Assembly: GCA_036501535.1 (NCBI GenBank) | Contig: DASYAE010000205.1 | Span: 1-64,000, forward strand | Direction: 5' to 3' | From: DASYAE01 sp036501535 | GTDB taxonomy: Bacteria; Actinomycetota; Actinomycetes; Streptomycetales; Catenulisporaceae | DNA length: 64,000 nt | In this document: piece after piece, positions 8,234 to 16,243 of the stretch | Layout: each line of letters opens with the position of its first letter | Position numbering within the stretch: position 1 is the stretch's first letter | Position numbers and translations under genes: made by a program | The notes under the pieces: model-generated | The model's database searches: none | What the model saw: the letters and a program-made list of their open reading frames with translations, nothing else | What the model was told of the DNA's origin: nothing

Positions 8234-9649
8234 TCACCGGGACGGCGCGTCGCCGCGGGCCTGGCTCAGGATGGCGCGGTCGGTGGCGAGCAGGAGCAGC
8301 CCGGCCGCGCTGACCGCGACCATGGCCCAGCCGATCGTGTGCAGGCCGCGGTCGTCGGCGCCGGCCCGGAAGACCACCGAGATGACCGCGGAGGACGCGA
8401 TCGAGCCGAGGTAGCCGAAGGAGCGCAGCAGGCCGGAGGCGGTGCCGATCTGGTCGGCGGTGGCCTGGCCGTAGAGGGTGGTCTGGTTCGCGGTGGCGGC
8501 GGTGCCGCTGGTGATCCCGAAGATCATGGTGACCGCCAGGATGCCGGCGATCGGGGAGGCCGTGGTGAGCAGCGGCACGCACAGCGATCCGGCCAGGCAG
8601 GAGAGCGCCGCGGCGATCAGCGGCAGGCGGACCAGGTTGCGCTTCGAGAGCGGCGGGACGATCAGGACGGAGAGGCCGGTCATAGGCAGCAGGAGCAGCC
8701 CGGTCTCCTCGGCGGAGACGCCGCGGCCGGCTTCGAGCCACTGCGATACGCCGTAGAGGACCGTGTAGATGCACATCGTCGCGACGGCGAAGCGCAGGTA
8801 GCTGCGGGTCAGCGGCAGATTGCTGGCCAACAGGCGCACGTCGAAGAACGGCCGGGCCGCCCGCAGCTCCCACCAGACCAGCGCGGAGCCGACCGCGACG
8901 GCGGCGCCCAGCGCGATCCAGTCGGGCTGCGGCAGGGAGAGCAGGAACACCAGCAGCGCCGCCAGCGCCGCGCCGAAGCCCGCGATGCCGGCCAGGTCGA
9001 TCGAGGCGGCCACGCCGCGCGGCGTCCGGCGCCGGCCGCCGGCCGGGTCGCGCGGGATCCACGCCACGGCCATCGCGAAGGCCGCGAGTGCGACCGGGAT
9101 GTTGACCAGGAACGTTATCCGCCAGCCCCAAGCGCCGACCAGCACGCCGCCGATCGGGAGCCCAGCCGCCGCGGTCACGGTGCCGGCGATCACCAGGCCG
9201 CCGAGCACGCCGCCGGGCGGCCGGTCCAGGCCGGCCTCGTCGGCGCGGCGCCGGATGAGCAGCATGGCCGAGGGGTACGCGGTGGCGGTCCCCGCGCCGA
9301 TCAGGACCCTGGCCACGGCCAGGCTAGCCAGGCCGTCTGCCAGCGCGCCGACCACGCCGCCGGCGAGGACCGCGAGGATGCCGGCCAGGAAGACCCGGCG
9401 CGGGCCGAACTCCTCGGACAGCTTGCCCGCGGTCGGCTGGCCGATCGCGGTCGCCACGTACAGCACGGAGACCAGGACCGCGGTCCGGCCCACCGGGACG
9501 TGCAGCGCGGCGGCGATCGGCACCAGGGCGGTCGCGATCAGGGAGCTGTTGACCGGATTCAGGCCGGAGCCGACGAACAGCGGGGTGGTGAACCGCCAGG
9601 AGAAGGCGCGGCGGGTCGCGGTCTGCGGCGCGGTGGTGGTGGCCGCCAT
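8234..9649 (-). CDS. MFS transporter, drug/exporter type
   Basis: A major facilitator protein of 471 residues with about 12-14 membrane spans. The loop between helices 2 and 3 reads GKLSEEFGPRRVFLAG, the usual antiporter signature region, and the ARVLIGAGTATAYPSAMLLIRR stretch is split here as ARVLIGAGTA and YPSAMLLIRR. A long central loop is rich in Arg and Pro. Its ATG overlaps the stop of the marR gene upstream as TGATG, so it is translationally coupled to the regulator. Such marR-MFS pairs usually control efflux of the ligand that releases the regulator. The substrate cannot be read from the sequence. Confidence 0.9.
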   Translation of the reverse strand: MAATTTAPQTATRRAFSWRFTTPLFVGSGLNPVNSSLIATALVPIAAALHVPVGRTAVLVSVLYVATAIGQPTAGKLSEEFGPRRVFLAGILAVLAGGVVGALADGLASLAVARVLIGAGTATAYPSAMLLIRRRADEAGLDRPPGGVLGGLVIAGTVTAAAGLPIGGVLVGAWGWRITFLVNIPVALAAFAMAVAWIPRDPAGGRRRTPRGVAASIDLAGIAGFGAALAALLVFLLSLPQPDWIALGAAVAVGSALVWWELRAARPFFDVRLLASNLPLTRSYLRFAVATMCIYTVLYGVSQWLEAGRGVSAEETGLLLLPMTGLSVLIVPPLSKRNLVRLPLIAAALSCLAGSLCVPLLTTASPIAGILAVTMIFGITSGTAATANQTTLYGQATADQIGTASGLLRSFGYLGSIASSAVISVVFRAGADDRGLHTIGWAMVAVSAAGLLLLATDRAILSQARGDAPSR

Positions 9650-10086
9650 CAGATGCTCTCGGCCAGCCGGACGATCAGCGGCGCGGCGGCGGCCAGGGCC
9701 TCGCGCTCGGCGGCGGTGAACCGCTGCTCCAGGGCCTCGGCCAGCTGGCGGGCCCGCGCGTCGTGCTTGCGCCGGCGCACCTCGGCGCCAGCCTCGGTCA
9801 GCGCGACGACGACCCGGCGGCGGTCGTGCGGGTCGGGGCGGCGCTCGACGATCCCGCGCTGCTCGAGGCCGCCGAGCGTGACTCCCATGGCCTGCGGGGT
9901 GATCTGCTCGGCCCGCGCCAGCTCGGCGGCCGTGGCCGGGCCGCTCTGCTCCAGGCGGGAGAGCGCGGAGCGCTCGGGCAGCGAGAGCTGGCCGGGCGCC
10001 GGGGCCTGCCGCAGCCGCCGTGCAACCAGGCCGATGCCGTCGTACAGCGCCGTGGCCAGCTCGTCGGTCTGCGGGGCCTGCTCCAT
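9649..10086 (-). CDS. MarR-family transcriptional regulator
   Basis: A 145-residue winged-helix repressor of the MarR family. Helix-turn-helix and wing: LPERSALSRLEQ, then AAELARAEQITPQAMGVTLGGLEQRG and the wing RRPDPHDRRRVVVALTEAG, with the long last helix forming the dimer. (Segments are quoted in parts: AELARAEQITPQAMG; VERRPDPHDRRR.) The ATG at 10086 gives the family's usual length; the frame also reaches an ATG at 10122 that would lie inside the repeat-bearing promoter. The stop overlaps the MFS start. The triple repeat just upstream is the probable operator, so self-control and control of the exporter are likely. Confidence 0.88.
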   Translation of the reverse strand: MEQAPQTDELATALYDGIGLVARRLRQAPAPGQLSLPERSALSRLEQSGPATAAELARAEQITPQAMGVTLGGLEQRGIVERRPDPHDRRRVVVALTEAGAEVRRRKHDARARQLAEALEQRFTAAEREALAAAAPLIVRLAESI

Positions 10087-10106
10087 GCCCGCAACGCTAG
10101 GTTGCC

Positions 10107-10140
10107 CAATCTGGATTGTCAATCTGGCTTGTCAATCTGG
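10107..10140. promoter_or_regulatory. Three direct repeats upstream of marR, probable operator
   Basis: CAATCTGG occurs at 10107-10114, 10120-10127 and 10133-10140, exactly every 13 bases; the second and third copies share TGTCAATCTGG. The first copy is also half of CAAT-CTGG-ATTG, a short inverted repeat. The array lies 20-55 bases before the marR start. Periodic half-sites in this position suggest a regulator-binding array, most simply for MarR itself. Confidence 0.5.
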
Positions 10141-10142
10141 CC

Positions 10143-10565
10143 TTACGGTTCCGGGTGCCGGTGGAATCCGCCGGTGAGCGCCAGCCACCAGCACAGCGCG
10201 GCCAGCGGCAGCTCGACCACCGCGGCCTCGAGCAGGGACACCGGCAGCTCGCTGCGCGGGCTGGTGGTGATGTCGAACCAGGCGTCGACGATGAGCAGGG
10301 TGGCACAGGAGGCTGCGTGCGGGCGCACCCGGTGCCGCCACCGCTCTTTCAGGGCATAGAGGCCGGTGCGGGCCAGCTGGCCGAACAGGATGATGTCGAA
10401 GCCGACCCACGCGGCCCGGTAGTGCGTGGAGAGCTCGCGGCGCGGCAGCGTGTGGTAGAGGTAGAAGATCCACGGGAACAGGATCGCGCCGAGCGCGATG
10501 TAGAGCGGCGCGACCCAGCGCGGTGTCTTCGGGTCCTGATCGCTCGCGGTCTGGTCGGGGTGCAT
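10143..10565 (-). CDS. Small four-span membrane protein of unknown function
   Basis: A 140-residue integral membrane protein with about four hydrophobic spans, near residues 18-40, 50-70, 83-98 and 108-130. Loops carry KERWRHR and a LYHTLPRRELSTHYR segment. I do not recognise the family. The ATG at 10565 begins MHPDQTASDQDPK; no strong ribosome site is seen. A seven-copy CACCG repeat stands 16-50 bases upstream of the start. It ends 57 bp before the marR gene on the same strand and could feed into that operon or be separate. Confidence 0.65.
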   Translation of the reverse strand: MHPDQTASDQDPKTPRWVAPLYIALGAILFPWIFYLYHTLPRRELSTHYRAAWVGFDIILFGQLARTGLYALKERWRHRVRPHAASCATLLIVDAWFDITTSPRSELPVSLLEAAVVELPLAALCWWLALTGGFHRHPEP

Positions 10566-10580
10566 GCGGGCATTCTGGCG

Positions 10581-10615
10581 CACCGCACCGCACCGCACCG
10601 CACCGCACCGCACCG
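10581..10615. repeat. Pentanucleotide repeat (CACCG)7
   Basis: Seven perfect tandem copies of CACCG lie just upstream of the four-span membrane gene, in the expected leader or promoter. Such simple repeats can change copy number by slippage and so alter spacing in a promoter or leader. Confidence 0.9.
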
Positions 10616-10693
10616 CTCGCGGACGCGGGGTGCGCCGTGGGGCCCGCCGGATGCATGCCGGCGGGCCCGTCGTGGATCTGGATCTGCAGGTGC

Positions 10694-11866
10694 TTACAGG
10701 TACTGCCCGATCGGCGCCGGCTCCTCCTGCTCGGTCGCCAGTCCGCTCTGCAGCGCGTAGAGCTCGGCCAGGGTGGACTGCGGGCCGGTCAGCCCGTCGT
10801 CGGTGCCGAGCCAGGCCGCGGCCTCCGCCCGCGAAAGCGGGCCGACCTCGATCTGGGACAGGCAGCGCCCCGGCCGCACGACCGCCGGGTGCAGCCGGCC
10901 GAGCTCCTCGTTGGTGGTGATCGCCACCAGCGTGTTCTGGCCCTGGCCGAGCAGGCCGTCGGTCAGGTTCAGCAGCCGGGAGAGCGCCTGGCCGGCCGCC
11001 TGCTTGGCCTCGCCGCGCACCAGCTCGTCGCAGTCCTCGAGGATCAGCAGCCGCCACTTGCGCTTGTCCGCCCCGTAGTCGGTGCCCATGACGACCCGCA
11101 GGAGGTAGCCGGGCCCGGCCAGCATCGACTCGGGATCGAGCACGCAGTCGATCTTGCACCACTCCTGCCAGGCCAGGCCCAGCGCCCGCAGCGCGGAGGT
11201 CTTGCCGGTGCCGGGCGGTCCGTGCAGCAGTATCAGCCGGCCGTTGACCTCGTCCGGGGTCAGCGCCATCAGGCTCTCCAGCCGGGCGGCCGCGGACGCG
11301 GCGTAGTTGCGCCTGATCGCGCTCCACGACGGCGCGTCGATCGGGCGCACCTGCCGCTCCGGGCCGTTGCCGGCCATGTGCCAGAAGCCCATCCGGACCG
11401 TGTCGTCCCGGGTCTTCTTGATCCGGCCGGCGACCAGCCTGGCCGCCGCCTCGGCGGTCTCCTTCGCCAGGTCCGGGCTGATCGCGGTGACGGTGGCGCT
11501 GCCGCGCCCGCCCTGCCAGCGCACCAGCTGCAGGGTCCAGCCGTCGCCGACCGCGATCTGGATCGCGTAGCCCTTGCTGTCGAGCGCGCGCAGCACCCGC
11601 CCGCCCTCGGGCAGCCGCCACGCGCCCTTCTTGAACTTGATGATGCTGGCCCGGTAGGCGTAGGGCTCGCGGCCCTCGGCGAAGGCGGCCTGGCCGAGGT
11701 ACTCGGCGATGTCGCTGATGCCGCCGTTCTCGGTGGTCAGGCCCCAGGTGAGCCAGCGGCTGCTGGGTTCGGGGACGTCGGGGATCGCCGGAGCGGGATT
11801 CTCCACGCCGACTGGAAGGATCGCGCGCCCCGTCCCGCGGACGACTTCTTCCGGCGCGATGGTCAT
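10694..11866 (-). CDS. AAA-family ATPase with an actinobacterial N-terminal domain
   Basis: A 390-residue ATPase. Residues 1-200 form an N-terminal domain I associate with the family called DUF5925 in databases, though I cannot confirm that here; it includes SSRWLTWGLTTENGG and KFKKGAWRLPEGG. A single AAA module follows: Walker A GPPGTGKTS (216-224), Walker B LLILEDCDEL (273-282), sensor 1 VAITTNEE, and an arginine-finger-like VVRPGRC. The C terminus is a small lid ending in EEPAPIGQYL. The ATG at 11866 is chosen because it follows a short AGGA and gives a sensible N terminus; the frame is open further up. No substrate or partner is known; a neighbouring membrane gene lies downstream on the same strand. 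Confidence 0.8.
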   Translation of the reverse strand: MTIAPEEVVRGTGRAILPVGVENPAPAIPDVPEPSSRWLTWGLTTENGGISDIAEYLGQAAFAEGREPYAYRASIIKFKKGAWRLPEGGRVLRALDSKGYAIQIAVGDGWTLQLVRWQGGRGSATVTAISPDLAKETAEAAARLVAGRIKKTRDDTVRMGFWHMAGNGPERQVRPIDAPSWSAIRRNYAASAAARLESLMALTPDEVNGRLILLHGPPGTGKTSALRALGLAWQEWCKIDCVLDPESMLAGPGYLLRVVMGTDYGADKRKWRLLILEDCDELVRGEAKQAAGQALSRLLNLTDGLLGQGQNTLVAITTNEELGRLHPAVVRPGRCLSQIEVGPLSRAEAAAWLGTDDGLTGPQSTLAELYALQSGLATEQEEPAPIGQYL

Positions 11867-11869
11867 GGT

Positions 11870-11882
11870 CCTGATTATCAGG
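11870..11882. promoter_or_regulatory. 13-bp palindrome before the AAA ATPase gene
   Basis: CCTGATTATCAGG is a perfect palindrome around a central T and begins three bases upstream of the ATG. It could be an operator or could fold over the ribosome site (its minus-strand copy contains the AGG used there). Confidence 0.4.
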
Positions 11883-12173
11883 GGGCGGATGCGGAGCGTC
11901 CACCGGTTTTCCGGCGCCGCCCCCGCCGGACGGGACGCCGCGCGGATCATGCCGGCGGGATGCACACCTTGTGTCGCAGGGGTATCCACAGGCTGTGATC
12001 GCGTCGGATCCGGCCCCGCCCGCGGCACGGCGCGCGCCGCCGGAAGCGCTGGGCGAGCGCCGGGTCACGCTGCGCAGGCCCGGTTTCCGGTGGTCGAAGC
12101 CGCACTTTCGTGAAACTTTCGTCACTCTGCGGTCGCATCTGCATACACATGGCTGTTGAACAGCAGTCTGAGG

Positions 12174-12233
12174 TTGACGATGTATTACAACATTGGTCTA
12201 GACCTTGACGCCGCCGTGGTACGGGGGCACAGT
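12174..12233 (+). promoter_or_regulatory. Promoter candidates for the anti-sigma-type ATPase gene
   Basis: Two TTGACG boxes are present. The first, at 12174-12179, is 17 bases from TCTAGA (12197-12202). The second, at 12205-12210, is 17 bases from CACAGT (12228-12233). The minus-35 boxes are good, the minus-10 boxes only partial. Confidence 0.35.
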
Positions 12234-12299
12234 AGGCCTTGACGGCTCAGGTTGTGGATCGAGTGCGGCGATCTTCGCGACGAGGAGAGGTGATAGGCC

Positions 12300-12821
12300 G
12301 TGCGGCGCCAAACACGCCGTCTGGTCCGCAGGATGCTCGCCACGGTAGGACCCCCCAACGGTCTCGTCCGCCCCACGCGCCCCGTGCGGACGTTGCAGGG
12401 ACCGCTCGACCGCTTCGTGGTGACCGTGCTCTCCAGCCCCAACTCGCTGGCCGAGGCCCGCCGGCTCACCGCGCGCACGCTGGACCGCTGGGGCCTTCCC
12501 GAGCGCGCCGCCGACGCCGCCGTGGTGGTCAGCGAGCTGGCCGGCAACGCCTTCCGGCACGGCCGCGCCCCGGTCCGGCTGGTGCTTCGGTGTGAGGCCT
12601 CGAACATCGGACCGACCGCCGCCTGCACCGTGCGCGACGCCGGCCGCTGGAGCGGCGCCCGGATCCCGGACCGCGCCATGGTCGAGGCGGCCATGTGCGA
12701 CGAGGGCGGCCGAGGCCTCTACATAGCCCGTGAGCTGGCCGATTCGCTCACCGTGCGGGCCGCGCGCTACCGCCTGGGCACCGCCGTCACCGCAACTTTC
12801 ACGGCGCGCGACGATGCGTGA
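12300..12821 (+). CDS. GHKL ATP-binding protein, anti-sigma factor (RsbW/SpoIIAB) type
   Basis: A 173-residue histidine-kinase-like ATPase without kinase phosphoacceptor parts. The N box is VVSELAGNAFRHG (near residues 77-89), followed by CTVRDAG and the G2 box DEGGRGLYIARELAD. Proteins of this type bind sigma factors or anti-anti-sigma factors in actinobacteria; many copies per genome exist, so the partner is unknown. The GTG at 12300 has GAGGAGAGG nine bases upstream. The N-terminal 38 residues are basic and probably flexible. It stands alone, facing the Hsp90 gene. Confidence 0.85.
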   Translation: MRRQTRRLVRRMLATVGPPNGLVRPTRPVRTLQGPLDRFVVTVLSSPNSLAEARRLTARTLDRWGLPERAADAAVVVSELAGNAFRHGRAPVRLVLRCEASNIGPTAACTVRDAGRWSGARIPDRAMVEAAMCDEGGRGLYIARELADSLTVRAARYRLGTAVTATFTARDDA

Positions 12822-12899
12822 CCCGCGCTGCGGGCCCTGATACTTCGTGCCCTGATACTTGAGGCCCTGACTCGCGCGGCGCCGGCGGGCCGGCGCAGC

Positions 12900-14819
12900 T
12901 CAGGCCTCCTCGCCCGCCCGCGCGTCCGCGGCCTGCGCGGCCCAGCTGAGCAGCTCGCCGAAGGCCCGGTTCAGCAGCGCGGTGTCGGCCGGCCGCAGCG
13001 GGCGCCGGGACATCAGCAGCGCCTGGCCGTACAGCGCCTCGACCGCCGTGGTCAGCAGCTCCCGGTCGGCGATCGCGGCCAGCCGGCGCACCACCGGGCT
13101 GCGGTGGTTCAGCACCAGCTGCGCCCGCGGCGTGTCCGACTTCAGCGACCCCAGGATCTGCGCCCACAGCTCGTCCGCCTCGGCCGCCGTCGCCGCCCGC
13201 TCCCGCTCGTGCCGGGCCGCCTGGCTGTCCAGCAGCAGCGCCGAGACCGAGACCGGCGAGAAGGCGCGCAGCGCCACGTCGCAGTCCAGGCTGTCCAGCA
13301 CGGCGCGCGCCGCGGTCAGGAAGCCGACCAGGGCCAGCTCGTCGGCCGGGTCCACCGAGTCCAGGTGCGCGGCCACCACGTCCGCGCCGAGCGCGCCGAC
13401 CACCGCGCCGGGGAAGACCAGCGGCAGCTGCTCGACCAGCTCGGCGTCGTGCGTGTAGCCGCCGTTGACCACGCCGATGCCCTGCGCCGCCGCGATCGGC
13501 GCGACCTGCCGGAACTCGTCCACCGTGGCGGCCAGGTGGATCGTCGGGTGGTTGCGGGCGAACTCGGCCAGCGGCACCCAGCCGTCCGTGGTCTCGAAGC
13601 GCAGGTACGGCAGCATCAGCTCGAGCAGCTCGCGGTCGTGCCGGGCCAGCGCCTTGACGCCGAGCGCGTGCACCTGCAGGAACGCGCCGAGCCGGGTCGG
13701 GTCCTGCGCGGCCAGCCGGGTCAGCCAGTCGCGCACGTTCGCGCCCAGCGCGTCCCGCACCGCCGCGAGCGTGTCGTCCTCGTACAGGCCCTCGCGCGAG
13801 GCGGTCGGCCGCAGCGTGTCGGTGTCGATCACGCAGCGCATGAAGAACGCCCAGTCCGGCAGCAGCCCCTGCGCCGAGTCGGACAGCAGCATGCCCTTGA
13901 GGTGCACCCGGTGCCGGCCGCCCTCCGACGGGCTGGCCGCCGCGGGCAGCACGTAGCCCACGCCGCGCACCCCGGCCACCGGCACGTCCAGCTCGATGAC
14001 GTCGAGCGCCGAGAAGCCGAGCGTCTTCTCGCCGTACTCGAACAGCGCCAGCCGGCGGGCGGCCGGGGAGAGGAACTCCCGGTCCCAGACCGGCGGGCTG
14101 TCCGTGATCCGGACCGGCGCCGCAGCGGCGCCCGCGCCAAGACCGTTCGCGCCGAGCCCGTCCGCGCCCGCACCGCTCCCGGCTCCGTCCGCGCCTCCGC
14201 TCGCGACGGTCACCTCGAACGGGAGCAGCGAGCCGTAGTCGCGGGCCAGCTGCGCCACCCGGACCGGCTCGAACCAGCGCTCCGAGCCGGCGCGCGGTTT
14301 GAGCCACACCGTCGTGCCGGGCTCCGCGCGCGCTTCCTCGGGCAGCACCTGCACCGTGTACCGGCCGTCCGAGCCGGCCAGCCACTGCACCGGCGGGGCC
14401 GAGGGCTGCGCGGCGGACCGGGTCACCACCCGGATCGAGTCGGCCACCGTGAAGCAGGCCAGCAGCCCGATCCCGAACTGGCCCAGGAACTCGCGCCGGG
14501 CCCCGGCCAGGTCGTCCCGCTTCGAGGAGCGGCCGATGGTGGCCAGGAAGGCGTGCACGTCCGCTTCGGTCAGCCCGATCCCCGGGTCCTCGACGGACAG
14601 CCCCGTGCCGTCGGCGGTGATCCGGATGGCGGTCGGCGCGCCGGGGTCGAGCGCCCGGCGCGCGGTCACCGCGTCCACCGCGTTCTGCATCAGCTCACGC
14701 ACATACACCCGCGGCGAGGAGTACAGGTGGTACGAGAGCAGATCGACCAGTCCCCGCAGGTCGACCCGGAACGTGTGGGAGCCGGCGGTCTCCGGGGCCC
14801 CGTCGTGCGTAAGCGACAT
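12900..14819 (-). CDS. htpG: Hsp90-family molecular chaperone (HtpG-like)
   Basis: A 639-residue chaperone ATPase. The N-terminal GHKL domain has YVRELMQNAVDAVTARR (N box, near residue 40), VEDPGIGLTEADV, IGRSSKRDD and FLGQFGIGLLACF (the ATP lid), then a middle domain and a shortened C-terminal dimer region. Between residues about 200 and 235 there is a Gly/Ala-rich insert with repeated GLGANGLGAG, which is unusual. The ATG at 14819 is chosen; a second ATG at 14849 would add ten residues without a ribosome site. The gene overlaps no neighbour and diverges from the Lrp-type regulator. Confidence 0.9.
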   Translation of the reverse strand: MSLTHDGAPETAGSHTFRVDLRGLVDLLSYHLYSSPRVYVRELMQNAVDAVTARRALDPGAPTAIRITADGTGLSVEDPGIGLTEADVHAFLATIGRSSKRDDLAGARREFLGQFGIGLLACFTVADSIRVVTRSAAQPSAPPVQWLAGSDGRYTVQVLPEEARAEPGTTVWLKPRAGSERWFEPVRVAQLARDYGSLLPFEVTVASGGADGAGSGAGADGLGANGLGAGAAAAPVRITDSPPVWDREFLSPAARRLALFEYGEKTLGFSALDVIELDVPVAGVRGVGYVLPAAASPSEGGRHRVHLKGMLLSDSAQGLLPDWAFFMRCVIDTDTLRPTASREGLYEDDTLAAVRDALGANVRDWLTRLAAQDPTRLGAFLQVHALGVKALARHDRELLELMLPYLRFETTDGWVPLAEFARNHPTIHLAATVDEFRQVAPIAAAQGIGVVNGGYTHDAELVEQLPLVFPGAVVGALGADVVAAHLDSVDPADELALVGFLTAARAVLDSLDCDVALRAFSPVSVSALLLDSQAARHERERAATAAEADELWAQILGSLKSDTPRAQLVLNHRSPVVRRLAAIADRELLTTAVEALYGQALLMSRRPLRPADTALLNRAFGELLSWAAQAADARAGEEA

Positions 14820-14947
14820 GCCGCCGATCGTAAAGCAGTTCGCACTCATTGCGCTGCGTGGTGAATGGTCACGCGGCGCCCTTCGCGGCGCCCCTCTGTG
14901 CGCAACCGTGTCGTAGGGACCCCGCGGAGGCGTTACCTTTTCCTGTC

Positions 14948-15403
14948 ATGGAGGAGATCGACCGGCAAATCGTGCAACACCTGCTCGCCGACGGAAGGAT
15001 GAGCTACACCGACCTCGGCCGTGCCACCGGCCTGTCCACGTCGGCCGCGCACCAGCGGGTGCGCAGGCTCGAACAGCGCGGCGTGATCAAGGGATATCGC
15101 GCGGTCGTGGACGCCGAGGCGCTCGGTCTGCCGCTCACCGCCTTCGTCTCGGTCAAACCCTTCGACCCGGCCTCCCCGGACGACGTGGCCGACCGGCTCT
15201 CCGGCCTCGACGAGATCGAGTCCTGCCACTCGGTGGCCGGCGAGGAGAACTACATCCTCAAGGTGCGCGTCGCCGCCCCGGCCGACCTCGAGGGCCTGCT
15301 GGGCCGGATCCGCACCGCCGCCAACGTCTCCACCCGCACCACCATCGTGCTGTCCACCGCCTTCGACGGCCGCCTGGTCGTCCCCCGCCGCCCGGCGGAC
15401 TGA
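14948..15403 (+). CDS. Lrp/AsnC-family transcriptional regulator
   Basis: A 151-residue feast/famine regulator. The N-terminal winged helix-turn-helix has IDRQIVQHLLADGRMSYTDL and ATGLSTSAAHQRVRRLEQRG; the C-terminal RAM effector domain has AFVSVKPF, CHSVAGEENYILKV and GRIRTAANVSTRTTIVLST. These proteins form octamers or dimers and sense amino acids. The ATG at 14948 gives the exact family N terminus (MEEIDRQIV); the frame is open 99 bases further up. It is followed after two bases by a sirtuin gene, so both are probably one transcript. Confidence 0.93.
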   Translation: MEEIDRQIVQHLLADGRMSYTDLGRATGLSTSAAHQRVRRLEQRGVIKGYRAVVDAEALGLPLTAFVSVKPFDPASPDDVADRLSGLDEIESCHSVAGEENYILKVRVAAPADLEGLLGRIRTAANVSTRTTIVLSTAFDGRLVVPRRPAD

Positions 15404-15405
15404 CC

Positions 15406-16152
15406 GTGCCGGACAGGTGGACCCGGCGGCCCGGACCCGTGGCCGTGCTGACCGGCGCCGGCATCTCCACCGACTCCGGCATCCCGGACTTCCACGGCCC
15501 GCAGGGCGTGTGGACGCGGAACCCGGTCGCCGAGCTGAGCGCGAACTACCGCGACTACCTGCTCGACCCGGAGCTGCGGGTGCGCAGCTGGACCGCCCGC
15601 GGGGACAACCCCGCCTGGCGGGCCGAGCCGAACGCCGGGCACCGGGCGCTGGCCCGGCTGGAGAAGTCCGGGCGCTCGGTGCGGATCCTGACCCAGAACA
15701 TCGACGGGCTGCACCAGCGGGCCGGCTCGACCCCGCGCAAGGTCCTCGAGCTGCACGGCAACATGTTCGAGGTGGTGTGCGTGAGCTGCGGCGCGCGCAC
15801 CGCGATGCGGGCGGCGCTGGACCGGGTCGCGGCCGGCGAGCCGGACCCCGCCTGCCTCGACTGCGGCGGCGTCCTGAAGGCGGCCACCGTCATGTTCGGG
15901 CAGGAACTCGATCCGGAGGTGATCGGCGAGGCGGTGCTGATCGCGCGGGCCTGCGCGGTCTTCCTGGCGGTCGGCGGCTCGCTGCGGGTGCAGCCGGCCG
16001 CCGGCCTGTGCTCGGTCGCCGTGGACGCGGGCGCCGACCTGGTCGTGGTCAACGACGAGCCGACCGACTACGACGAGCTGGCCACCGAGGTGGTGCGCGG
16101 GCGGATCTCGGACGAGCTGCCGCGCATCGTGGACGCACTCTGCGACGGTTGA
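15406..16152 (+). CDS. NAD-dependent protein deacylase, Sir2 family
   Basis: A 248-residue sirtuin that removes acyl groups from lysines using NAD. It shows GAGISTDSGIPDFHGP (residues 18-33), TQNIDGLHQ (96-104), catalytic His117 in ELHGN, and four zinc cysteines (125, 128, 150, 153). The closing GGSLRVQPAA and NDEPTDYDELA motifs fit. The GTG at 15406 lies two bases after the Lrp-type regulator. The initial methionine context, MPDRWTRRPGPVAVLTGAG, has a normal length for bacterial class U or III sirtuins. In other actinobacteria sirtuins reverse acetylation of acyl-CoA synthetases; no such gene is adjacent here. Confidence 0.93.
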   Translation: MPDRWTRRPGPVAVLTGAGISTDSGIPDFHGPQGVWTRNPVAELSANYRDYLLDPELRVRSWTARGDNPAWRAEPNAGHRALARLEKSGRSVRILTQNIDGLHQRAGSTPRKVLELHGNMFEVVCVSCGARTAMRAALDRVAAGEPDPACLDCGGVLKAATVMFGQELDPEVIGEAVLIARACAVFLAVGGSLRVQPAAGLCSVAVDAGADLVVVNDEPTDYDELATEVVRGRISDELPRIVDALCDG

Positions 16153-16243
16153 CCGGCCTGCGCCGACCGGCGGCGATGACCGGTCTGCGCTGATTGGTCT
16201 TGCCTGGCTGGCTTTGGCGCCGCGCTTCGGGTCTGATGGACGT

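Larger units (their letters stand above)
11867..12299. other. Divergent intergenic region, 433 bp
   Basis: The gap between the AAA ATPase (leftward) and the anti-sigma-type ATPase (rightward). It holds the small palindrome at 11870-11882 and the TTGACG promoter candidates near 12174-12233. The part near 12100-12205 is notably richer in A and T than its surroundings. No coding sequence stands out. Confidence 0.6.

Noticed and set aside
10143..12125. 660-codon frame spanning the membrane gene and the AAA gene
   Set aside because: Only its last 140 codons look real; upstream it runs across the AAA gene in another frame and the repeat tract.
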